Source of the DNA: Pseudorasbora parva | Lineage: Eukaryota; Chordata; Actinopteri; Cypriniformes; Gobionidae | Direction of reading: 5' to 3' | NCBI RefSeq assembly: GCF_024679245.1 | Contig: NC_090177.1 | Location: forward strand, 21,898,950-21,962,949 | Length of the DNA: 64,000 nt | In this document: positions 38,953-64,000 of the stretch, piece after piece | Layout of the letters: each line of letters starts with the position of its first letter | Position numbering within the stretch: position 1 is the stretch's first letter | Made by a program: the position numbers and the translations under genes | The notes under the pieces: model-generated | Databases searched by the model: none | What the model was told of the DNA's origin: nothing | The model's input: only the letters and a program-made list of their open reading frames with translations

Positions 38953-39019
38953 TGTACGAGAACCGCTCGGAACGATTCATCGTTGACACCGATTAATCGT
39001 TCCGAGCGGTTCTCGTACA
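38953..39019. repeat. Perfect 25-bp inverted repeat
   Basis: The arm at 38953-38977 (TGTACGAGAACCGCTCGG plus 7 bases) is the exact reverse complement of 38995-39019, with a 17-bp spacer. It would form a strong hairpin. Confidence 0.9.
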
Positions 39020-39479
39020 ACACATTTGACAATACAGAAAGCAAAAACAAAACAGAAAGCTGTTTGTTTTTTTAATTTATGACTTTACATTTTTATCAAA
39101 TCCCATATGAAACAAAGTTGGTTTTCTTAAAATAATGTTTTTCTAACATTTTATTAAACTTTTTTTTCCTGCTGAGTTATATTGGTTAATATAATATTTA
39201 ATGTACATTCATTTTTTTAAGGTTCTAAAATAATTTGGTAATGAATTTAATCATAGCTGTTAACGGAACTAAATAAACACTTTTAAATCTATTTGAGGCT
39301 GAAAACCTACTACATATCATATCAATATGCAGCTAACGTTACATGTGGCTTAATTTAATGAGTGAGGTGACAGACATGAAAAATTGATCAATCAATTTGA
39401 ACCGATTCTTGTTACGAACTGTTTGAAAGAACCGGTTCACGGAAGTGAGTCGGACTTGCAGCAGTATTGAAAGCTCACT

Positions 39480-39668
39480 GGCTCATAGAGGAATGTAGGC
39501 GGAGCTATCGAGTTCCTGCTTGGAATACCTGAACAGGAGCATTTCCTAGCACCCTTTCAGGTTTACTGTAATGTTGTGGATATTTAATCTAGTAGAAACT
39601 GTAATACCGTAGACAAATAGCGGATGTTTTTGTCAGGAAGGTGCATCAAAGAAAAGACCAAACGGTGG
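39480..39668 (+). promoter_or_regulatory. Candidate atp13a2 promoter and first exon
   Basis: A GC-richer stretch ends at a strong donor (AACGGTG|GTAAGTTTTG, 39668/39669). The ATG inside it (39624) would enter the next known exon out of frame and meet a stop at once, so if this is exon 1 it is untranslated or uses another start. Placement rests on position and donor only. Confidence 0.35.
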
Positions 39669-41778
39669 TAAGTTTTGTTTTTGTTTATTCCTCTCATGAA
39701 AATCATACCTGTAATTAGTTCTTCAGCAACATAGTGTTCTAAATAGTATTCATTTCAGTTGTTAGAACTTACTGAAACTATTACTGGGCAAACTTGACGT
39801 TATGTTGAATCAAAGTCATTTTAACTTGTGAAATAAGGCGCTGAATGGGGCATCATGTTTCTAACACATTTACTGCTGGATATTCCACCTCATCTGTGGA
39901 ATCTACTCTTACTGAGGTGGCAGAACCTGTATTTCAAGCTCCGTATCAAGCGTTTTAAGATTGTAAATGGCTTGGCATTTTATTTTAAGCTCTGTTGTTG
40001 TATTGCCCAGTTTCTGCTGCTAAAATAATTATTTTCTTAATATATTCTCCATCTCTCTTACTAATGTTAGTAGTCAGCATATGTGTCAAAATTATACCTG
40101 CGTAGATAGGCCACCATTATAAAAGTTTGTTTGCTGTTTCTCACTTTTGTTTGAAGGAAGCATTTATAAAGTGAAAGTCATATTTTTTTGTAAAGAAAGA
40201 AACATCACAAAGCAAGCATGTGATCTGAAAAAAAAAAAAAAAGTTAAAAAGAAGAAGTTTTCAGTTTGATTCTTCCCGTTTACAATCTTATGTGACCTAG
40301 AAAATACTCCAGGCTCACAAGTTTCTCAGACTTAACCTTTTAAAATACATCTTTATAAACCTTTTTCAAATAGCCATGTTATCATGTTTTCAAAGCTAGA
40401 TATACTAAATAGCTAGATATACTAAATATTACTGGTGCTCAAAAACAGTACATCATTATCTTGTCAAGATGATTTGAGTGTTACGCACAACATGGATGTA
40501 TTTTGTTAAAGATCTTTGGCTGTGTCCAAAATTGCATACTCTCTTGAGTAGGTACATATTTTGAATTATTACTTGTTGCTACAAAAAAGTATGTTCTATT
40601 TAGTATGAATGTAATGTAGACTTACAACAGATGTATTCCATTCCTCATGTTGTCACCTACCAATGTCAGTTGTGTTGCTTCTCTACCATTCGCAAATCCT
40701 TTCCCTTGGCCTCATGGGATAGTAAAGTGTCCATCTTTCAACAATTCTGAATCTTGCATTAAGTAGTAGGTCATCACGGTACTTTTTTGCCTACTCTTTT
40801 ATGAGTACTGTGCATTTGGACACCACTTTTGCCACATACTGTTTTGGTAACAAATGGTAATGGTAATCATGGTACATTTCCAAACATTGTCAGTTAATCA
40901 GATGCACGTGTCCATAGATCACGTGTTGAAGTTTTCACCCCAGAATTAGGCCTGTAGTGACCTTCCAGGTCTGGAGCAGCCACCAGCTTGTCAAGAACAA
41001 CAAGTCCACCCATCTCTTAGTTAGTATGTCCATTGTACACTGATCTATAACATAGAGTATTGCGCACATACAAAGATACACAGTTTCTCCAAGGTTGGCA
41101 CTGATTAAGCTCCAGCTCTAACTAGAATGTTCCCTAAAACATACTGATAATATGTGCTTGCTCTCAGTGAGAGTACAGACAATAGTACAGGCAATATTCA
41201 TCTCGACTCTTTAGTGTTTCAATGAAAGGAAATATAAAATGAATAAAATAAATTAAATTAAATGCAAATCCATATTTCATATCTGGAAGGCGGGCTAAGT
41301 GAGCAAACACTGTTACTGTACTATTGGCATGTTAGGGGTGTGTAATACATCCAAAATCCAAACACACGACACCTCGTTGCTATCAAGTGTTTAAGTGATA
41401 CATCACACATCTCTAGGCCAGACCCTCAGGCCTCAGTCACTCCTCAGAAACCAAACACAAACTTTATAAAACAGGAGATGTTCAGTGGTTCTCTTAAGCA
41501 AAATCATAAATGGAAAGAATCATTATAATAATATAGGAAGATAAATGTTGATTAAGGATTTGATTATGAATTTAATTAGGACATACATACATACATACAT
41601 ACATATACAGGTATATTGAAGCGGCAGTGGATTTCAGAATCCTCCTTTCATCTTCTTGTATTTACAAAAAGGGAGTGTGCACTACAAAGGATATATATTG
41701 TGTTTGCTTTAGGCTAATGTCTTGGTGAAGTTTAAGAGTTGCTGCTCAACTGGAGCAATTATGGATCTTTTCTTTTAG
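39669..41778. other. Region before the first identified atp13a2 coding exon
   Basis: Probably intron 1. It holds a MITE-like repeat at about 40508-40826 (GGCTGTGTCCAAAATTGCAT at one end, GTGCATTTGGACACCA at the other) and a (CATA)n run at 41581-41604. The short exon with the start codon should lie here or just upstream, but I cannot identify it. Confidence 0.5.
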
Positions 41779-56960
<15,182 letters not shown>

Positions 56961-57170
56961 CACCTACCTCCCGCTTTATCATTTAAAATCTCCCAATGCA
57001 CATTTCCAGGGTTGCCAAAGATCTGATACCACCTCTCAGTGCACTAGGGAGGTATGCGTACCAGATGCCATCCTTTCCTGCCTATTATATATGGCGCAAA
57101 ACGTATCATACAGTAACGAGTGAAGTAAAGATCACTGGTAGTGATGGTATATCGTATTTTATTAAACATA

Positions 57171-57176
57171 AATAAA
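57171..57176 (+). terminator. atp13a2 polyadenylation signal
   Basis: AATAAA 210 bases after the atp13a2 stop codon; first canonical signal. Confidence 0.65.
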
Positions 57177-57199
57177 GAATTAAAAACTTTTAATCTTTT

Positions 57200-58612
57200 A
57201 AAAGTTTGCTGACAGATTTAGAAAAAGGGTGGAAACATTTTCCCAATTTATACATGCAAATTACCAATTTATACATAAAATAAAGGGCATTTTGCCTCGA
57301 GAAGTGATTGATTCTGCTAGTCCAAAATATTGAGCATGCCGTTCTAAACCCATAAGATTTTTTTTCTTTCTTTCATGGACCATAAAAGTTTTACAGAAGT
57401 TGTTGTATTGACAAAATATGCATACATACCTTCTTATACTCTGTGGCATTCATATGAATAAAAGTAAAAGATCTTTTCTACCGTATTGTAATTTTAAATT
57501 TCTTTGGAAAAAAAAGGCAGGGCAGGGACTGAATTTTTCAATGAGAGCTTTCAGTCGATTGTAAGAAAGGGGGCGGAGCTTCAGAAAACATGCAAGGTAA
57601 AAACGTTCACAATCTGGGGAACGTTCTTTATTAGTGGATGTTTACTGTTGAGGATTTGATTTGATCCAGGATTGTAAGGCTCTCTGAAGCTCATCCTGGA
57701 GTTGCTGCCATAGCCGTAAACTCAGGAGCAGACTTTTTTCACGTGAACAAGATTTGACTGCATCAATGAAGGTCTCTCCCAGCCTTTGCTACTTTCTTAC
57801 AAGAGCACCATATTCAACCAGGGAAATTTATAATTAAAAATATAAATGGAAATAGGTTTTAAGTTGAAAATAATTATAATGTTGTAGTCTATAATAGAAA
57901 GAGCCAATGTTACTGAGAGATTAGTGAGGGGATATATCATTTTACTGGAGCCATACATTACAAATGTTTGTGACAGCTATTGTACAGGTGTGGCATGATG
58001 CACATAACTGAACTTGATGAAATAATGCGTAAAAGTAAACAAATTACTAATAATATTAGGCTATTCTTGATACTGAAAAAGTTTAAAGCCTGTGCAAACA
58101 ATATAGTGAAAAATGGAAATATTTGGGAATTGTGTAACAAACATTTATTCGAATTTTTGTCTTTGACTGCTCACCTTTTCCTTTTTTAATGATCTCATTA
58201 TGTTGCTGTTTTAACGCCAGCAAATCGCTGCATGGCTGATCATAGTTTCATGTATCAATATATCTGCCCTTTCCAATGCACACAAAGTAAGCCAGATATT
58301 TTTATCAAATCTGCAAATTCGTTTGAATAACCAAATTAGGAAAGGCAATACAAAATTAAAAGTGAAAAGGCTTCTGGAATTAGAGGAAAAAATGAAAAGG
58401 AAATCAGGAAGAGATCAGGTGTTGTTTTTCGAAAGGGAGGGAAGGTTAAGTTTTTTTTGGTTGTTGTTAAAGACTGAATTAGAAAAAAAAAAAGTGCGCA
58501 CAAATAAATACTTTATAACAAACATTGCAACATTATGTAAAATAAATAAAAATGGTCAATTTTGATTTCATAGTAATTAAATATGTTACCCAGAGACATT
58601 ATTTAAAAAGTC
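57200..58612. other. Convergent gap between atp13a2 and szrd1
   Basis: Non-coding AT-rich DNA between two genes transcribed towards each other. GGGGGCGGAGCTTC at about 57570 resembles repeat sequence also seen near 44630 and 60590. Nothing else recognised. Confidence 0.5.
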
Positions 58613-60170
58613 TTTATTAAATGGGCATTTTTAAAAGTATTTACAGGCAGATTTCTGTGTTCTCAGGCAGGGCATGACAAACCCGTCTGGTCTGATTTGT
58701 TACAGCACAATGGGTGAACACTGATATATCAGATTAAAGGGTATTTCCATAAACTGCAGGAGTCGAGATATTCATGGACAGCACAGGAGACAGACTTATG
58801 AAGGAAATAAAATATAAGAAAAGCAGGGAGTTTTAGTCAAGAAAGGTAGTATGGCTCTTAATGTATACACTGTATTGCAAGAGCCAAAGCATCCAGGTCA
58901 ACTGACTTAACACTCCAATAAAGTTGCATTGTTAAGCCACTGGTGTGACACTTTTTCTCTTAGGTTTTAAGTTAAATAATCTCTTATAGGATATTCTGTA
59001 ATCCAGTCATAGAGGTGTTTTTTCAAATGATCTTGAAGCCATACTTCATGTAAGCTTAACATTGCACCATCATTCAGTTAAAAACCTATTCACTGATACA
59101 CCACTTCATTCATTCACTCATATTTCCTCACAACAACCTGAGTTCCTACATAAGTAAAAATAAAAAAAGAGAGAGGGAGAAAAGAAAATGGCCAACAGCA
59201 GATCTGATAAGGAAGCGAGGTGAGGGGAGCCAGCAAAACACTCCCTTCGGTTCTTTCCAGCACAACAAATATTTACAGAACTCATCTTTCTCTTGGATTT
59301 CACTTAAAAATGTACAGATCTAAAAAATGACTACCTTTTTAAATCATATAAAAGGCATTGCAACAGGTTAAAACTGCCATTTGCTGTACTCATTTAATTC
59401 TATAAGTTCTTGTTTTTATTCTTTTTACTTTATGTAGAAATCAGGACAGTCAGAGAAAGACCCATGAGTAAAACAACAACAACAAAAAATAACCGTAAAC
59501 AATAAAGAACTTAAAGTCATTTTAAGTTTCCATTATACCCTCACTGTTTCTTACCCATTTAAAAACATATGGCAATTAGCAGACTGAGCTAGTAATAACC
59601 AAAATTAAAACAAAAGACAAACAAGCAATACAAAAGCTTGAGAGAACAGTGTGGAAGGGAGGTTTGAATAATTAGTGATATTTCTAGAATTATTGCTGAA
59701 GGAAGCTGGTGCCTCATACCATCCTTTTATCGGTTCAAGCACATCCAGCATCGCTATCTTCCGTTTCAAATGTCTCTTCAGAGGGCTTGCGTGACTTTTC
59801 AGGCTGGCTGCCAGTGACGGCTGAGTTACGTGAGGAAGGGACCATAGCTCTGCAGTTCTGTTTCGTTTCTCTCTATTATCGTTTCGATTTTCAGGGGAGG
59901 GGGCGGGACATCACAGTGAGCAGTGTCCGGAAGCGAGGTCCTCATCACAGTGTAAAAAGCAGGGAACATTCCCCATCCGCTCCTCTGAATCATGTTTCTT
60001 TCCCCAGTTACATTCCACACACGCCGTGCTGGATTCGAGAGGGTTTTATACTTAATTGAAAAACATCCCACATCCTAAATATTGATAAAAATTATTTGAT
60101 TTTCAACCGTATTTTGAGAGGCCGTATTTCTCTATCGCCTCTCTCTTACTCCCAGGAAAGGCCGCTATTC
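58613..60170 (-). other. Probable szrd1 3' UTR
   Basis: Sequence after the szrd1 stop codon up to a minus-strand AATAAA at 58618-58613. It lacks obvious transposon ends, unlike the surrounding DNA, which fits a transcribed 3' UTR of about 1.5 kb. Open frames inside it (for example 59709-60059) have no recognisable domain. Confidence 0.5.
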
Positions 60171-63100
60171 CTATCTGCGCTGGTGGTGAAAGCCTTGTGT
60201 ACCATCTGGACCTGCTGGCTGTCGAACCACATGGTTTCCTGATCTGTTTTCCTCTGAAAGTGTATGGCTGCTTCCACGTGGAGATCTGATTGGAGGATAG
60301 GCAATATGTAAAATATACAATCAAAGATATAAAAAGCATTTGACATTTAAAAGCAACCATTCGTAGATGACAAAACTGTCGAATCCTTGGTTCTGGAAGT
60401 ACTTTTGCATACATTCTCTCCAGAGATTTCAATTAGCCTATTTCTTATATAAATAGTTTGCCTAGGAATCTAGACACACCCTAGTGGTAGCAAATCTATT
60501 TTGCCGTTAGTGTAGTCTAGTAACTCTCAATAGACTCCTGAGCTGGAAAAAAAGACTGTGGTAAGGCCAATCACATCATTTATTAAGCAGTGGGCGGGCT
60601 TAACATAATGATGGCAGAGTTGCTACTTGTAAACAAAGAAGCTGGCGAACGGCAGTCTTTCGAATCGGCTTTGGCTATCTTTAGCCCCGTTTCCACCAAA
60701 ATTAGCCAGAACAATTTGTACCAGGAACTTTTTTACAGGAACTTTTCTCCCCCCAGACCTGCAACTGTCTGTGTTTCCACTGCGATCTAAAGTTCCGTGA
60801 AGATTAGGCAAATTAGTCCGGTGATGTAGGACTGCTCGCGACTGCTCCTCCCAGTCAGTGACGGACAGTAACGTTCTTCATTTTTGCGAGACACTAGCCA
60901 CGTTTACAAGCACACTATTTTGTCATTCCAATTGAAAGATTTAGTGAACTGTTTACATGAGACGTTATCTAAACCGATCTGGTGTTTACATGTGATGACT
61001 TTCAATCGCAATCATTTTGTCACATGCAGTTTGTCTGCCGCATCAAAAATGTCAACGCTGTTTTCTGCACCAACTGGAATTTGTTAACTGTAGCCATAGC
61101 AACTCTTAACGGCCACCAGGACTAATACAGTATTATTTATAGCTATTTATTTGTTGTAAAGTGTAATAATCATCTCAAAAAAAAAAAATCTTCTGTCAGG
61201 CGCAGTTAAAGTAAAAACTGCCTGGGGCAATATACGCGGTGTCATTACTCCAACATTATCTTCATAACTTGCGAAATAAAAAGTTTACCCCTCAGAAAAA
61301 TTAATTTTCCTCTCTTGTCAACATGAGCGCGGCGCGATCTGTCACGTCATGTAAGGACACACACTTAAAAGTAATCGGTCAGGTCGTTTACATGGTCAAA
61401 AAAAAAAGAATAACGAGTATGGAAGAGATTGAAGCTGTGCTGCTTTTGCTGGTTATGTATAGGTTTACTAAAGAGGTAATTAACAATGACAGAAAAGAGC
61501 ACTAGCATATTCAGAAAGCTTGTAAAGCTAGATTTAAAATGACAATGTATATTATTATCAGCTATTACAGACTATTGAACGTGAGATGGCTGAGACAAAC
61601 GCGCGCCATCAGACAGAGGAAGACTGATATTAACCGAACGCAGAACGAACCTCGCAAAAGACTTTTAAAAATGCCGGTTGAAATAAAATGCTAAACCAAT
61701 CAGCATGTTCAGCACCCAAGTCCCGCCCTCGAAAGTTCCTGAACTTTGAAAAAGTACTACCTCGCGAGCAGGGCCGTTTAGAGGGGGAAATATTTACCCG
61801 GAACATCATTTAGACCCTGGTTCCTGTGGTCAAAACACACAGAGTACCACCCTAAAGTTCCTGGTTCCTGGGTAAAGTTCCTGCGGTGGAAACGTGGCTT
61901 TTATTGTCTCCAGTATCTTACAGCCATGACTCTGAAAGAGTCGAGCTTTTCTTTGAGAAAAGAAAGAATGGCACTAAAATCCTTCTTAAGAAGGGAAGAT
62001 GTGTTTGGAGTTTTGCCGACCGGATACGGCAAAAGTATAATTATCATATCAACTAATTCCACTTCACATTTCTCTGGTTGGTTGTAGCACTATCCAATTG
62101 CGTGCAGAAGGAATTTGAAAGGCAACCGTTTATCCCGCCTCTCAAAACAAATCAGCTCCAGGACAAATTACAACTTTAGACATTTTGATTGGAAGCAAAG
62201 AAAGTAATGTGGTGTACCTTTATCAAAAAACAAAAAACAAATTATATGGTAAAAACAGTATATTTTTCTTCCTGCACAGAGAAAATAGAGAAAAAGCAGC
62301 ACTAAAAAAGAAATCTCTTATGCTCACCAAGGCTGCCCAGCTCAAAAAAAACTTCTAAGCCTAATTAATGGAGTGTGTAGCTTTCCATTTCTTAAACAAC
62401 CATGTAGGAAGACACAATGGCCATATTCCAGAATGACAAGATTCATCAGGCTCAAATTATGAAAGAATGGTTGGGAGGAAGCATGAGGAATCATTTTGAT
62501 TAAATTCTGTCTGAGTTTTACCTTAAATTAAAGTCTATGATTGATACCAGTTATCTAAAAAGATAAGAAATAAAACAAAACTAGAACTAAAATCTAAATG
62601 TTTATTGTAATATGTCACTTGCATAATTTGAAACAGTGTACAAACACACACCTTGAATTTTCCTGGTTAAACATTACATTTAAAAAAAAGGAGAACAAAT
62701 ACATTTCTATTTTGTATTTTTTGCTAGAATATAAAAGAAAGCTAGAAATACATAGAAAAGGTTATACATTAGCATTAAAATATTATATATTATATATATA
62801 TATAAGCTTCCAGAACCATGATTTGCTCTATTCACCATGTCAGTATTTTACCGGTCTGAATTGGGTTTCTCCTGTGGTGTGTCATCAGGAGTAGCACTGC
62901 CAAGGATTCTCTTCCTGGCCTCTGCGTATTCTGCCTCTCGCTGAGCTAAGGATTTTACTTGTGGGGAGGGTCGAGTCTGCGTCACAGACGATCCTAAGGA
63001 TCCATTACTAGAGGGTCGCTTCAAAATACGAATCTGTGGTGGGGGTGCTGCGGGTAGGGAGTCATCCTGGATTACGATCGCTGTTCTCATTGGAGAACGG

Positions 63101-63256
63101 CTCGAACTGCCACTTGAAAGTCTAAGAGAGGAACAAACAAAAAAAATTATTACTAGAGGCATATTGAGCAAAACAGATCTCAAAACACAGGGATGACCTG
63201 ACATACCTTTCTTTCTGACTGATTCGAAGCTTTTCCTCTAGTCTTCTCTCCATTTC
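60171..63256 (-). CDS. szrd1: SUZ RNA-binding domain-containing protein 1, 3' part (partial)
   Basis: Small protein with SUZ and SUZ-C domains, implicated in RNA binding; exact role not established. Three coding exons: 63256-63207, 63121-62852 and 60285-60171, total 435 nt, joined in frame with AG/GT borders. The first encodes [16 protein letters not shown]. The second covers the SUZ core ([38 protein letters not shown]). The third encodes [20 protein letters not shown] and then the SUZ-C end [17 protein letters not shown] and the stop at 60173-60171. Human SZRD1 is 152 aa and ends GPDGSQGFKQRR. The N-terminal acidic part (human MEDEEVAESWEEAADSGEI) is missing and must lie right of the window. 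The last intron (2.6 kb) holds nested transposons. Confidence 0.94.
60454..62170. mobile_element. Second copy of the intron-11 element, in szrd1's last intron
   Basis: Bases 60460-60670 (CCTAGGAATCTAGACACACC, GGCCAATCACATCA, GATGGCAGAGTTGC) and 61960-62150 (GATGTGTTTGGAGTTTTGCC, CTCTGGTTGGTTGTAGC) match both ends of the element at 44490-45824. The right terminus is lost. The middle is another transposon. Confidence 0.65.
60683..61899. mobile_element. Non-autonomous transposon nested in szrd1 intron (1217 bp)
   Basis: Ends AGCCCCGTTTCCACC and GGTGGAAACGTGGCT are inverted with one mismatch. Further repeats of GTTCCTG/CAGGAAC lie just inside. The interior is GC-richer. A short ORF at 61323-61505 has no recognisable domain. 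Target duplication not clear. Confidence 0.7.
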
Positions 63257-64000
63257 CTAAGTTTGAAGTCAAGACAAAAAAAAATATATATATATATATA
63301 TATAAACTTGTTCTACTGGAGAAATCTTACAAAACAGCATGGGCAGGCTGCTCCAAGGAGGGGCCTCTGAAGCACCAGCAAGTTTTCAATTTCACAAAGT
63401 TATTTATACATCCATAGTGCAGTGGCTAAATTAATGACAGGGCCGAATTACAGGGTGCTGCTCGAGTAAGTAGACAATATAAGGCTTTTCTAAACAGAGA
63501 CAGAGGAAACATACAAATCGAGGTAAACGTGTTTACAAAACCAGGCAGAGGTGTAGACGTTACTGCCAAGCCTTTAAGAAAAACAAGCCAAGTTCAATAT
63601 TTGAAAGAAGAGATGATACATGATGGCATATTGCTTTATCAAATATATACACAAAATCAGAGCGAAGAAAACAGGTGACAAGGTAACCCAATTCACACCA
63701 ATGCACCTTTTTCTGTTAAAGGGCACAGTTAAAGGGACAGTACACCCACAAATAAAAATTCTGTCATCATTAATTCATATATTTTGTTGTAAATCTGTAT
63801 AACTTTCTTCTGTGGAACACAACATGAGATGTTAGACAGAATAACATTCTCAGTCGCGGCTTGCTTTCACTGCATATAATTGTTTTAATGAAAGTGAATA
63901 GAGACTGCTGAGAGTGTCAGTCAATAAGATTATGTCCCAAGATCCATTATGTTGTACAGAAAGGGGAAAAAAGTAAAGCGAGAGTTTATTTATTTTATTA
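63257..64000. other. szrd1 intronic DNA at right edge
   Basis: No further szrd1 exon is visible. It holds a short (TA)n at 63281-63304 and the left end of a TTAA-side MITE starting 63733 (AGGGACAGTACACCCACAAA), which fades after about 100 bp. Confidence 0.55.

Larger units (their letters stand above)
37870..39479. other. Intergenic DNA between sdhb and atp13a2
   Basis: Holds the repeat at 38627-38880 and the inverted repeat at 38953-39019. A short ORF at 38144-38341 has no recognisable features. No gene called. Confidence 0.5.

Noticed and set aside
39845..39958. 37-codon ORF (MGHHVSNTFTAGYSTSSVES) as the missing atp13a2 first exon
   Set aside because: No donor within it gives the required phase, and the frame ends in a stop.
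59709..60059. 116-codon plus-strand frame
   Set aside because: Lies in the probable szrd1 3' UTR on the opposite strand, with no recognisable domain or splice partner.

Overview
The window is vertebrate nuclear DNA, most likely from a cyprinid fish (zebrafish, carp or goldfish group). Genes are split into many short exons with GT-AG introns. The proteins resemble teleost orthologues. About half of the non-coding DNA is microsatellites and short non-autonomous DNA transposons of kinds common in cyprinids. There is no operon, phage, CRISPR or bacterial signal.

Six protein-coding genes can be reconstructed exon by exon, each with a continuous reading frame across its splice junctions. Left to right they are: kansl2 (minus, 5' half only, runs off the left edge), mlh3 (minus, complete, 12 coding exons, 1168 aa), tmem240 (plus, complete, 4 exons, 175 aa), sdhb (plus, complete, 8 exons, 280 aa), atp13a2 (plus, complete except for the first few codons, 28 coding exons found, 1165 aa) and szrd1 (minus, 3' half, runs off the right edge).

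The layout is 0-5.7 kb kansl2; 6.2-13.4 kb mlh3; 13.4-19.2 kb intergenic DNA with a 1000-bp solo-LTR candidate and a 314-bp (GT)n tract; 19.2-27.9 kb tmem240; 27.9-32.7 kb intergenic DNA with a nested transposon that carries a short protein-like exon; 32.8-37.9 kb sdhb; 39.5-57.2 kb atp13a2; 57.2-58.6 kb convergent gap; 58.6-64 kb szrd1. sdhb followed on the same strand by atp13a2 is also the human 1p36 order, and TMEM240 and SZRD1 are human 1p36 genes too. KANSL2 and MLH3 are on other human chromosomes, so a block boundary probably lies between mlh3 and tmem240.

The genes do not form one pathway. They cover chromatin acetylation (kansl2), meiotic and mismatch-repair nicking (mlh3), a neuronal membrane protein (tmem240), respiratory complex II (sdhb), lysosomal polyamine export (atp13a2) and a SUZ-domain RNA-binding protein (szrd1). 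The most notable non-genic signal is a dense set of unrelated-looking short elements that all end in AGG or AGC next to a TTAA target site. Two of them abut across one shared TTAA, and others are nested. I found no convincing new biological system; the findings are mostly genome-structure observations.
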